Assembly: GCF_014200175.1 (NCBI RefSeq)
Contig: NZ_JACHBD010000012.1
Coordinates: forward strand, 153,044-217,043
Direction: 5' to 3'
Origin: Rhizobium lentis
Lineage (GTDB): Bacteria; Pseudomonadota; Alphaproteobacteria; Rhizobiales; Rhizobiaceae
Length of the DNA: 64,000 nucleotides
The notes under the pieces are model-generated. The model worked only from the letters and a program-made list of their open reading frames with translations, did no database searches and was not told the DNA's origin. Position numbers and translations under genes: made by a program. Shown here one piece after another: positions 25,619-33,185 of the stretch; the stretch's first letter is position 1; each line of letters starts with the position of its first letter.

Positions 25619-26489
25619 CTATAAGGCGGTGAGAAATTCCGGTCTGCCTCGAAGGCCGGGATCGAGCGCCAGCACCCGGCCGGCAAATGGCTCAGCTTGT
25701 CTTTCGGCCGGCGAAAGCGGCTCGCTTGCCGAGGTCACATAGAGCTGGTCAAGATTTTCGCCGCCGAAGCAGCAGCAGGTCGGATAGCTAACAGGCAGAT
25801 CTATCGTCCGATCGATCCCGCCCTCCGGGTCATAGCGCACGAGACGGCTGCCTGCGTATTCGGCGTTCCAGACAAAGCCTTCGGCGTCGATGCAGCTTCC
25901 GTCCGGACGGGCCGGGGCGGTCGTGGTCGCGAAAATTCGCGGGTCTCCAACATCGCCTTTCTCGGCATCATAATCGCATGCCCAGATCGTGTAGGCACGC
26001 GTATCGGCGAAGTAGAGCCGCCTGCGTTCGTGATCGAATGCCAGCGCATTCGGAATGGCAAGACCATCGACGAACGTGGCTGCCACGAGATCCGGCGAGA
26101 TTCGGTAAATCGCACCGACCGGGGCAGAGTCGCTCTCCCGCAGGGTACCAATCCAGAAATTGCCGGCCCAATCCGCACGGCCGTCATTCTTCCGGTGGCC
26201 CGGTCGCCCCAGGTTCCGGATCGGTGAGGAAGCGCTGCTTCTTCGTTTCCGGATCGTAAATGTGCAATCCGTCATCGCAGGCGAGCAGCCATCCGCCCGC
26301 CTTGCGCAATGCCAGCGAACCGATGCGCCGCGCTGCCACCTTATGCGCGGCGATCGTTCCGTCCTTCGGATCGTAGCTCCATAATGCCGAAGCAAGGACG
26401 TCGACCCACCATAGTCGCCGGCTGCGTCCGCACCAGACCGGGGATTCTCCCAGTCTGGCAGGGGCGCAGTCGAGCGCCTCAATGCGCAT
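25619..26489 (-). pseudogene. SMP-30/gluconolactonase-like hydrolase, broken by one frameshift
   Basis: The start at 26489 gives 101 residues (LDCAPARLGESPVWCGRSRR, then WWVDVLASALWSYDP) and stops at 26184. The remaining sequence continues in another frame (RKNDGRADWAGNFWIGTLRE, NALAFDHERRRLYFADT, PDGSCIDAEGFVWNAEYAG), which is the SMP-30 beta-propeller with its metal-binding Asn and Asp. Removing one base from the CCCC run at 26207-26210 restores a single frame reading DPEPGRPGHRKNDGRADWAG, as expected for the family. The gene overlaps livF by 11 bases and precedes the dehydratase by 20. It may be a true pseudogene or a sequencing error; an intact enzyme would hydrolyse a sugar-acid lactone. 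Confidence 0.85.
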
Positions 26490-27207
26490 GTTCGACCTCG
26501 ATATGACCGCCGAGGAAGAGCTGCCCGACCCGCGGATCGGAAAGCAAAGCAGAAGCCTTGTCGTGCATACGCGTCTGGCCGAGCTCGAGAACGAGGCCGT
26601 AGTCGGACATGGCGAGAGCCGACTTGGCGTTCTGCTCCACCATCAGGATGGTGACACCTTGGTCGCGCAGTCTGATCAGGGTCTGAAAAACCTCCTGCAC
26701 GAGATTGGGCGACAGGCCGATCGAAGGCTCGTCGATCAGAATCAGCTTGGGGTCGAGTAACAGGGCGCGCGCCACCTCCAGCTGCTTCTGTTGTCCGCCC
26801 GACAGTTCGATCGCCTTGCGGTCGCTGAATTTACGCAGCATCGGGAACTGGTCCATCACCATATCGATCCGCTTGCGCACATTCGCCTGGTCGCTTGCGG
26901 TGATGCCGCCAAGTTCCAGATTGTGATAGACGGAGAGTTGCGGAACGACGTTGCGGCCTTGCGGAACATAGGTGACGCCATGCCCGATCATCTGCCGCGG
27001 CGTTTGTCGGGTCACATCCTTGCCATCGAGCAAGATTTGACCGGAATGGATGTTCAGGAGACCGAAGATAGCCTTGAAGACGGTCGATTTGCCGGCGCCA
27101 TTCGGCCCGATGACCGTGGTGATCGAAGCTTTCGGGATCGAAAAGGACACGCCGTTCAAGATGGTGATCTTGCCGTAGCCACCATGGATGTTTTTGAGCT
27201 CGAGCAT
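26479..27207 (-). CDS. Branched-chain amino-acid type ABC transporter ATPase (LivF-like)
   Basis: A 242-residue ATPase from the ATG at 27207; the frame extends to 27315 but that part overlaps livG and reads as a shadow. It has Walker A GPNGAGKST (about 36-44), signature LSGGQQKQLEVARALLLDP, Walker B LILIDEPSIGLSP and the H-loop replaced by VEQNAKSAL, typical of LivF. It starts 2 bases after the LivG stop. It energises the importer encoded upstream. Confidence 0.93.
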   Translation of the reverse strand: MLELKNIHGGYGKITILNGVSFSIPKASITTVIGPNGAGKSTVFKAIFGLLNIHSGQILLDGKDVTRQTPRQMIGHGVTYVPQGRNVVPQLSVYHNLELGGITASDQANVRKRIDMVMDQFPMLRKFSDRKAIELSGGQQKQLEVARALLLDPKLILIDEPSIGLSPNLVQEVFQTLIRLRDQGVTILMVEQNAKSALAMSDYGLVLELGQTRMHDKASALLSDPRVGQLFLGGHIEVEHAH

Positions 27208-27209
27208 TC

Positions 27210-27956
27210 TCAGCCTCCAAGATAGGCGTCGATCACGGTCTGGTTCGACCGGATTTCGTCCGGCGTGCCTTCCGCAATGATGTTGCCTTCCGCCAGTACA
27301 ATGATGCGGGAGCACAGGCTCATTACGAACTCCATGTTGTGTTCGATAACGACGAACGTCGTGCCGTGCTCGGCATTGTAGGCGACAAGCCGGTCCTTGA
27401 GGTTGGCGAGCATCGTCAGGTTGACGCCGCCCGCCGGCTCGTCAAGCAGAACGAGACTCGGGCCGGCCATGAAGGCCATGGCCGCGTCGACCAGCTTTTG
27501 CTGGCCGTAAGAGAGAGAACCCGCCAGCGTATCGCGCAGATGGCCGAGACGAAAGAAAGCGATCATGCGCTCCGCTTCGGCCATCAAACCGGCGTCGCCG
27601 GGCCCGAAGAGACGCGACAGCATCGTGCCGTGATGCTCCTGCCCGGCAAGAATGACGTTGTCGAGTACCGACATTTTCGGAAAGACCGAAAGCTGCTGAA
27701 AGGTTCGCCCGACGCCGAGCTTGTTGAGATCGGAGGCGCGCATGCCGGAGACGTTTTTGCCGTTGACCGTCACCTCGCCGGCATCCGGCGTCAGCTGGCC
27801 GAGGATGCAGTTGAAGAGCGTCGACTTGCCTGAGCCGTTGGGACCGATCAGGCCGAGGATCTCACCTTTGTGGACCTCGAAGGAAACGCCATCGACGGCG
27901 CGGATTCCGCCGAAGCTCTTGCCAATGTTGCGAACGGAGAGGATGGGCGTGTTCAT
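27210..27956 (-). CDS. Branched-chain amino-acid type ABC transporter ATPase (LivG-like)
   Basis: A 248-residue ATPase with Walker A GPNGSGKST (about 37-45), the LivG-specific extended region (QEHHGTMLSRLFGPGDAGL), signature GSLSYGQQKLVDAAMAFMAG and Walker B LVLLDEPAGGVNLT with VIEHNMEFVM as switch. Its start overlaps the stop of the LivM gene by 4 bases. It pairs with LivF to power the permease. Confidence 0.93.
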   Translation of the reverse strand: MNTPILSVRNIGKSFGGIRAVDGVSFEVHKGEILGLIGPNGSGKSTLFNCILGQLTPDAGEVTVNGKNVSGMRASDLNKLGVGRTFQQLSVFPKMSVLDNVILAGQEHHGTMLSRLFGPGDAGLMAEAERMIAFFRLGHLRDTLAGSLSYGQQKLVDAAMAFMAGPSLVLLDEPAGGVNLTMLANLKDRLVAYNAEHGTTFVVIEHNMEFVMSLCSRIIVLAEGNIIAEGTPDEIRSNQTVIDAYLGG

Positions 27957-28939
27957 TTCAGGCTGGCTCCTTCCGCCAAATCTGCGCGGACCTGCTGCTT
28001 CGGCCAGATTTTGTCACGGATTCTGGCGCCGACGCCGATCAGCCCCGACGGCACGAAGATCAGCATGACGATGACCAGCGCCGAATAGATGATGAGATAA
28101 TATCCTTGGGTGAAGCGCAGGACCTCGGGCAGCAGAATGACGACGCCGGCTCCGACCCACGGACCGAAGAAATAGCCCGCGCCACCGACGATCACCATCA
28201 ACAGGATGCGAAGGGAATGGGCGAGCGCGAAGGAACCGGGCTCGATGAATTGGACGAGAGGCGTGATGAGGGTGCCGGCAAGTCCGCCATATGTCGAGCC
28301 GATGGCAAAGGCGAGAAGGGTGATGCGCCGCGTATCGACACCGAGGCTTTCAGCCCGGACCGGGTTTTCGCGCAACGCCTTGAAGGCGCGGCCCCACGGC
28401 GACCGGACGATCCCCCACATCGCAAGCGCCGCAAATGCTGTGACGGCAAGTGTGAAATAGTAGAAAGGCAACTGCTTCATCGTCGAGAACAGGCCGAAGT
28501 CAGGACGCGGCATGCCGACGAGGCCGATGCTTCCGCCAGTCAGCCAATCCTCGTTTCTCAGCACAAGGAAGACGAGCGTGTTGAAGGCCAGCGTCACAAA
28601 GGCGAGGAAGTGGCCTTTGACACGCAGCGCCGGATAGCCGAGGAGCAGCCCGATGACGAAGCATGCAAACAGAGCAAGCGGCATCGCGACAATCCAATGC
28701 CAGCCTGCGAGTGTCAGTAGCGCCGTAATATAGGCCCCGATCGCCATGAACGAGGCCTGCGCGAGCGATATCTGGCCGGCATAGCCCAGCGTCAGGTTCA
28801 GTCCCATGGCCGCGATCGTAAAGATCAGCCAGGAGGTCAGAACGTAGATGATGTAGTTCTTTTGACCAATCGGGGCGACGACAGCGAGCACGAGCAGCCC
28901 GAGAATGATGAGAATACGTATGTTGGAACTCTTCGTCAT
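27953..28939 (-). CDS. Branched-chain amino-acid type ABC transporter permease (LivM-like)
   Basis: A 328-residue membrane protein with about eight to ten hydrophobic segments, beginning ILIILGLLVLAVVAPIG. The conserved LivM loop is AMGLNLTLGYAGQISLAQAS, and RVKGHFLAFVTLAF is the second typical motif; GYFFGPWVGAGVVILLPEVL near the end is also characteristic. Its start overlaps the LivH stop by one base. Together with LivH it forms the membrane channel. Confidence 0.93.
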   Translation of the reverse strand: MTKSSNIRILIILGLLVLAVVAPIGQKNYIIYVLTSWLIFTIAAMGLNLTLGYAGQISLAQASFMAIGAYITALLTLAGWHWIVAMPLALFACFVIGLLLGYPALRVKGHFLAFVTLAFNTLVFLVLRNEDWLTGGSIGLVGMPRPDFGLFSTMKQLPFYYFTLAVTAFAALAMWGIVRSPWGRAFKALRENPVRAESLGVDTRRITLLAFAIGSTYGGLAGTLITPLVQFIEPGSFALAHSLRILLMVIVGGAGYFFGPWVGAGVVILLPEVLRFTQGYYLIIYSALVIVMLIFVPSGLIGVGARIRDKIWPKQQVRADLAEGASLK

Positions 28940-29817
28940 CAGACGGTCCTCCCTTCGGACGTTCCCATGATGCCCTGCGGCCTGACGAGGATGATGACGA
29001 TCAGGAGGACCAGGGGGAGTGCCGCGCGATACTGGGCCGTGACGTAGGCAGCGGTCAGGTTGTCGAGAACGCCGATCAGCAGGCCGCCCACCAATGCGCC
29101 GCGGATCTGGTTGAAGCCGCCGACGATTGCCGCGATGAAAGCGATCAGGCCGAGCGTTTCGCCGTTGGAGAACTTGGCGAGATAAACGGGAGTGATCAGA
29201 TAGGATGCGAGAGCGGCAAGCGCTGCGTTGATCAGGAACGTGTAAAGGATCATCCGCTTGACGTTGACGCCGAGGATTTCCGCGACTGCGGGATTTTGCG
29301 CGGTGGCCTGCATAGAGCGCCCGGTGCGCGTGCGGTTCAGGAACAAGGTCAGCAGCACCACGATGCCGAGGCAGAGCACGAGATTGAAGATGTCCTGCAT
29401 CGAAAGGACAGCGCCGAAGACGTCGATCGGATCATTCGGAAACATCGCGGGAAAAGGCTGGGCTTCAGCCGAATAGAATTCCTTGACGCTCTCCTTCAGA
29501 AGAATTCCAAGCGCCATGGTCGCGATGATCAGAGTTATCCCGCCATGGGGAAGGATCGGTTCGACCATGAGCTTCTTGAAGAGAACGCCAAGAATGACGA
29601 CCGATAGAATGAGCCCGGCCAGCAGCGCAACCCAGAAGGGCATGCCCAGAATGCTCATGCAGGCAAGCGCGAAAAATGCCGGCAGCATGACGAACTCGCC
29701 CTGGGCGAAGTTCACCGTCTGCGCCGCCTGCCAGACGAGGGTGAAGCCGATGGCGACGAGCGCGTAGATGGAACCAGTCGCCAGACCGGACAGTAGGACC
29801 TGTAGGAATTGAGACAT
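28939..29817 (-). CDS. Branched-chain amino-acid type ABC transporter permease (LivH-like)
   Basis: A 292-residue membrane protein. SQFLQVLLSGLATGSIYALV opens the first segment, QTVNFAQGEFVMLPAFFAL is the LivH signature, and FNQIRGALVGGLLIGVLDNL is the coupling region near the C-terminus. About eight transmembrane helices are visible. It is the second gene after the solute-binding protein in the leftward operon, 58 bp downstream of it. Confidence 0.93.
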   Translation of the reverse strand: MSQFLQVLLSGLATGSIYALVAIGFTLVWQAAQTVNFAQGEFVMLPAFFALACMSILGMPFWVALLAGLILSVVILGVLFKKLMVEPILPHGGITLIIATMALGILLKESVKEFYSAEAQPFPAMFPNDPIDVFGAVLSMQDIFNLVLCLGIVVLLTLFLNRTRTGRSMQATAQNPAVAEILGVNVKRMILYTFLINAALAALASYLITPVYLAKFSNGETLGLIAFIAAIVGGFNQIRGALVGGLLIGVLDNLTAAYVTAQYRAALPLVLLIVIILVRPQGIMGTSEGRTV

Positions 29818-29875
29818 TGTGCCACTCTCTCGATGGCCGCGGCAGCCGAAGCGGCCGCGGCAGAGCAGGGGATGA

Positions 29876-31006
29876 TCAGTTGGACGGAACAGTTCCGATC
29901 ACGACCGGCGAGCCATTCTTCACCTGGACCATGAAGCTCGGGCGCGACATTTCCCCGTGTTCATCCCAGCATGTGTCGAGAAGGATCTTCGGGTAGTCCG
30001 CGGCCTTCAGGCACAACCCATGCATTTTTTCGGCGAAGGCCTCTCCATCGAGTTCGCCGACCATCTCCGTGACGTATTTCGTCGTCCAGGCGCCGATATA
30101 GCCCTTGATGGCGTCATGCGTCGGCTTGCGCTTGAAGATCTCTTCGAACTTCTTGTCGAAGGCGCCGATGCCTGGAACGTCCGTCGCGCTCGCGGTCAGA
30201 CCGACATGGGCGATGGCGCCATCCGCCGCGCTCCCCGCCAGTTCGACCACCTTGGCCTCGGTCAGGGTGACTTCGCCAATGAGCGGCATGGGCAGGGATT
30301 GCTTCTTGGCCTCGATCAGGAAGCGAGCGGACTCCTCCTGATTCATATAGACGAAAACGGCATCGGGGCCGGCCTGCTTCAGCTTGGCGACATCGGCTGC
30401 ATAGTCGGCCTGACCTTGCTCGGACGGCACGTCGGCGATGATCTCGATGCCGGCCTTCTTCATTTCCTGGGTGAAGACGTCATGGCCTCCCTTGCCGAAC
30501 TCATTGTTCACCCAGGCGACGGCGACCTTCTTGGCCTTAATGGTCCCGGTGAAGTAGCTGGTCAGCGCGGGGATGCCCTTCTGGGAACCGGAGGAGGTCC
30601 GGAAAACGAAGGGGTTTCCTTTCTGGACGATGCTCGGAGATTCCGAACCGACGAATTGCGGCGTGCTGTTCTGCTGCGCGACGAGCATATTGACCATCGT
30701 CGAGCCGGAATAAATCGTGCCGAGGATCGCATAGGCGCCTTCATCGATCGCCTTCTGGACAAGGGCGCGCGAGACCTGCGGATCGGTCTGCGTGTCATAT
30801 TCGCCAAGTTCGATTTTCTTGCCGAGAATCCCGCCTTCGGCGTTGATTTCCTCCACCGCGATCTTGATCCCGTCGCGCCAATTGGTTCCGGAGGGGGCGC
30901 CGGCGCCGGAAAGTTCGGCCACCATGCCGAGCTTGACCGTGTCTTCGGCATGGGCGAATCCGGCGAAGAGAGCGGTTGAGATTGCGAGCAGATTCTTGCG
31001 GTACAT
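29876..31006 (-). CDS. Liv-type ABC transporter substrate-binding protein
   Basis: A 376-residue periplasmic protein with a Sec signal peptide (MYRKNLLAISTALFAGFAHA, cleavage near residue 20). The mature start VKLGMVAELSGAGAPSGTNW and the motifs ILGTIYSGSTMVNMLVAQQN and PDAVFVYMNQEESARFL are those of LivJ/LivK-type binding proteins. The family binds branched-chain amino acids but also aromatic acids and other organic acids. Its place between a shikimate dehydrogenase and a dehydroshikimate dehydratase suggests shikimate, quinate or a related compound as ligand; that is inference. Confidence 0.93.
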   Translation of the reverse strand: MYRKNLLAISTALFAGFAHAEDTVKLGMVAELSGAGAPSGTNWRDGIKIAVEEINAEGGILGKKIELGEYDTQTDPQVSRALVQKAIDEGAYAILGTIYSGSTMVNMLVAQQNSTPQFVGSESPSIVQKGNPFVFRTSSGSQKGIPALTSYFTGTIKAKKVAVAWVNNEFGKGGHDVFTQEMKKAGIEIIADVPSEQGQADYAADVAKLKQAGPDAVFVYMNQEESARFLIEAKKQSLPMPLIGEVTLTEAKVVELAGSAADGAIAHVGLTASATDVPGIGAFDKKFEEIFKRKPTHDAIKGYIGAWTTKYVTEMVGELDGEAFAEKMHGLCLKAADYPKILLDTCWDEHGEMSRPSFMVQVKNGSPVVIGTVPSN

Positions 31007-31092
31007 ACTATCCTCCCAATAAAAAATCAGACCGGCTTTTGCGGCGCCGTCTCCTTGAGCGCCCCGGCCCTCCCATCAGCAGGAGACGAAAG

Positions 31093-31920
31093 CTAGCCAC
31101 TTTTCAAGCGCACTTCCCGTTCCGGCGGTCGCATCGACAGAAAGTCCACAAGGACAAGGGCTTGCGCGTCAAACATCCCGGCACCCGTCATAGTCCGGCA
31201 GCCGCGCCGGCGCGCTTCCTGGATCAGCGGCGGAACTTCCGGCTTGGTGACGACGCAGGCAACGAATTGCCAGGCTTCCAGTTTGGATACGTCGATCGGC
31301 AAGGGATCATTCGGCCGCATTCCGAGCGGGGTGGCGTTGGCGACGAGATCATAGCCTGCCGGGTTCGCATCTGCCGCGACGACCCGTCCGGGATAAAGCC
31401 CGTCGAGCCTTTCGATAATAGCGTCGCGCCGCTCGATGTCGATATCGTGGATCGCAAGGATTTCCGCTCCGCGCCTCATGATTTCGAGGGCGATCGCCGA
31501 ACCCGCGCCTCCACACCCCACCAGCAAGCATCTGCGGCCGGCGACGGCGAAACCTTCCTTCTCCATTCCGTCCAGATATCCAACTCCGTCGGTATTGTCG
31601 CCGTGCCAGCCGTCGGCCGTTCGGCGCACGACATTGACCGCCTCGACGAAGGTCGCGCGATCCGATGTCGTCGCGCAAAGGCCGAATGCCTCTTGCTTGT
31701 GCGGAACGGTGACGAGGATTCCGCCGATATTGGAAACCGCCCGCAGCGCGTGAAAAACGCCGGACAGATCAGGAGAAGCCACATGCATCGGCACAACAAC
31801 GGCATCTTCGTTCCGATCGGCCAAAAGCCGCGTGATGACGTCCGGCGAGCGCACCTGCGCGATGGGGTCGCCCACCACGACGAAGAGCCTCGTATTTCCA
31901 GAAGGAATAATTCCCGCCAT
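31093..31920 (-). CDS. Shikimate/quinate dehydrogenase (AroE-like), catabolic
   Basis: A 275-residue protein from the ATG at 31920 (a start at 31956 is also open). The substrate domain has IPSGNTRLF, VVVGDPIAQVRSP, the catalytic Lys in VTVPHKQEAF and the catalytic Asp in HGDNTDGVGYLDG; the nucleotide domain has LLVGCGGAGSAIALEIMRRG. The residues IPSGNTRLF and the context with a transporter and a dehydroshikimate dehydratase separate it from biosynthetic AroE. It probably oxidises shikimate or quinate to the 3-dehydro form. It is the first gene of the leftward operon. Confidence 0.88.
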   Translation of the reverse strand: MAGIIPSGNTRLFVVVGDPIAQVRSPDVITRLLADRNEDAVVVPMHVASPDLSGVFHALRAVSNIGGILVTVPHKQEAFGLCATTSDRATFVEAVNVVRRTADGWHGDNTDGVGYLDGMEKEGFAVAGRRCLLVGCGGAGSAIALEIMRRGAEILAIHDIDIERRDAIIERLDGLYPGRVVAADANPAGYDLVANATPLGMRPNDPLPIDVSKLEAWQFVACVVTKPEVPPLIQEARRRGCRTMTGAGMFDAQALVLVDFLSMRPPEREVRLKSG

Positions 31921-32154
31921 GTGCCGTCTCGTTTCATAGCAAGGGAGCTGGAACATCTTCCCGCACTTGCTTTGTGCGGCCGATAGCGCTCGACCTCAGT
32001 CAATCTTCACAGAAGCGTAGCGATCAAAGGCCGTAATATCGAGTATCATTTTCATAGTCTTCCGTAACATCATGTTAATGGTTATCGCGCCGAACGCACT
32101 CGCGGCCCTGGCATCGGGCTGCAGGCTCTCTGCCGGCGATCAGAATGAAAAATG

Positions 32155-33087
32155 CTATTTTTTCCGCTTCGACGCCTTATCGGCGGGCTTCAGCGAACTT
32201 GCGCCTTGCATTTCATGACGGAGAAGCTGCCGAAAGTGCTCGGCATAGGCGGATAGAGGCAAATCCTTGCGATAGGCGATGTAGGTATGGAAAATACTGT
32301 CGGCATCGATTTCGATGCCTTTCAATCCGCGAACGACGCCATGCGCCACGGTGAACTCGTCAATAATCGCGATGCCCAGGCCCGCCGCCACCAGGCTGCA
32401 AACCGTCGTGCCGAAACGAGCCTTGATGTTCATTTGATAGGCGACGCCGCTGTTGGTGAACATGGCCGCCATAATCGCGCCGTACGGGTCTTTTGGGTCG
32501 ATCCCGATCAACGGATAGCCAGACATTTCCTGGGGCGTGATCTTGTCCCGGGTCGCCAGCGGGCTCGTCTCCGGGACGATGCACAACAACCTGCCACTCG
32601 CCAGAGGCTCGAATTCGATAAGGGGGTGATCGAAGCGGGACGAGATGGCGACCAGTTCGCCGCGTCCGAGGAGCAGGTAATCGATCGCCTCCTCGATCTT
32701 GAGAATGTTGACGTCGAGCCCGAGAGCCGGAAAGCGTTGCCGCAGCTTGGCGATGGCGCGGGGAACCATTACGTTGGCGATGCTCGGCACGGAAGCGATG
32801 CAGAGCTCCTGGCTCTGCCCTCGCCCGAGCCCGGCTACGGCCGATTGGAGATCGTCGATCTTGCGATGCACGGTATCGAGCAGGTCGAAAATATTGCGCG
32901 CCTGCGACGTGGGCACGTAGCGGCCGGCGCGCCTGTCGAAGAGCCGGATACCGAGGGAATCTTCTGTATATTTCATGAGCCGGCTGAGGCCGGGCGCCGA
33001 AACGTTAAGCAACCGCGCAGCGCCTGCGATGCTGCCGGTCACCATGATGGCGCGTATGACCTCAATCTGTCTTAGCGTAAGCATCAC
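32155..33087 (-). CDS. LysR family transcriptional regulator
   Basis: A 310-residue LysR regulator. The N-terminal winged helix is MLTLRQIEVIRAIMVTGSIA then GAARLLNVSAPGLSRLMKYT, and the remainder is a periplasmic-binding-protein-like effector domain (VNILKIEEAIDYLLLGRGEL, YPLIGIDPKDPYGAIMAAM). The C-terminus ends in a basic tail (DKASKRKK). It is encoded on the same strand just upstream of the shikimate/quinate operon, 198 bp before its first gene, and is the likely activator. A start at the second Met (33084) is equally possible. Confidence 0.9.
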   Translation of the reverse strand: MMLTLRQIEVIRAIMVTGSIAGAARLLNVSAPGLSRLMKYTEDSLGIRLFDRRAGRYVPTSQARNIFDLLDTVHRKIDDLQSAVAGLGRGQSQELCIASVPSIANVMVPRAIAKLRQRFPALGLDVNILKIEEAIDYLLLGRGELVAISSRFDHPLIEFEPLASGRLLCIVPETSPLATRDKITPQEMSGYPLIGIDPKDPYGAIMAAMFTNSGVAYQMNIKARFGTTVCSLVAAGLGIAIIDEFTVAHGVVRGLKGIEIDADSIFHTYIAYRKDLPLSAYAEHFRQLLRHEMQGASSLKPADKASKRKK

Positions 33088-33185
33088 CAGCCAAACGACA
33101 CGCGCTCAGACGCATGTGTCGACAATGCATTAGCAGGGAAGCCGCGCGCAATGCAAGTTTGGGCAGACGGCGTGTTGGGCAATCA

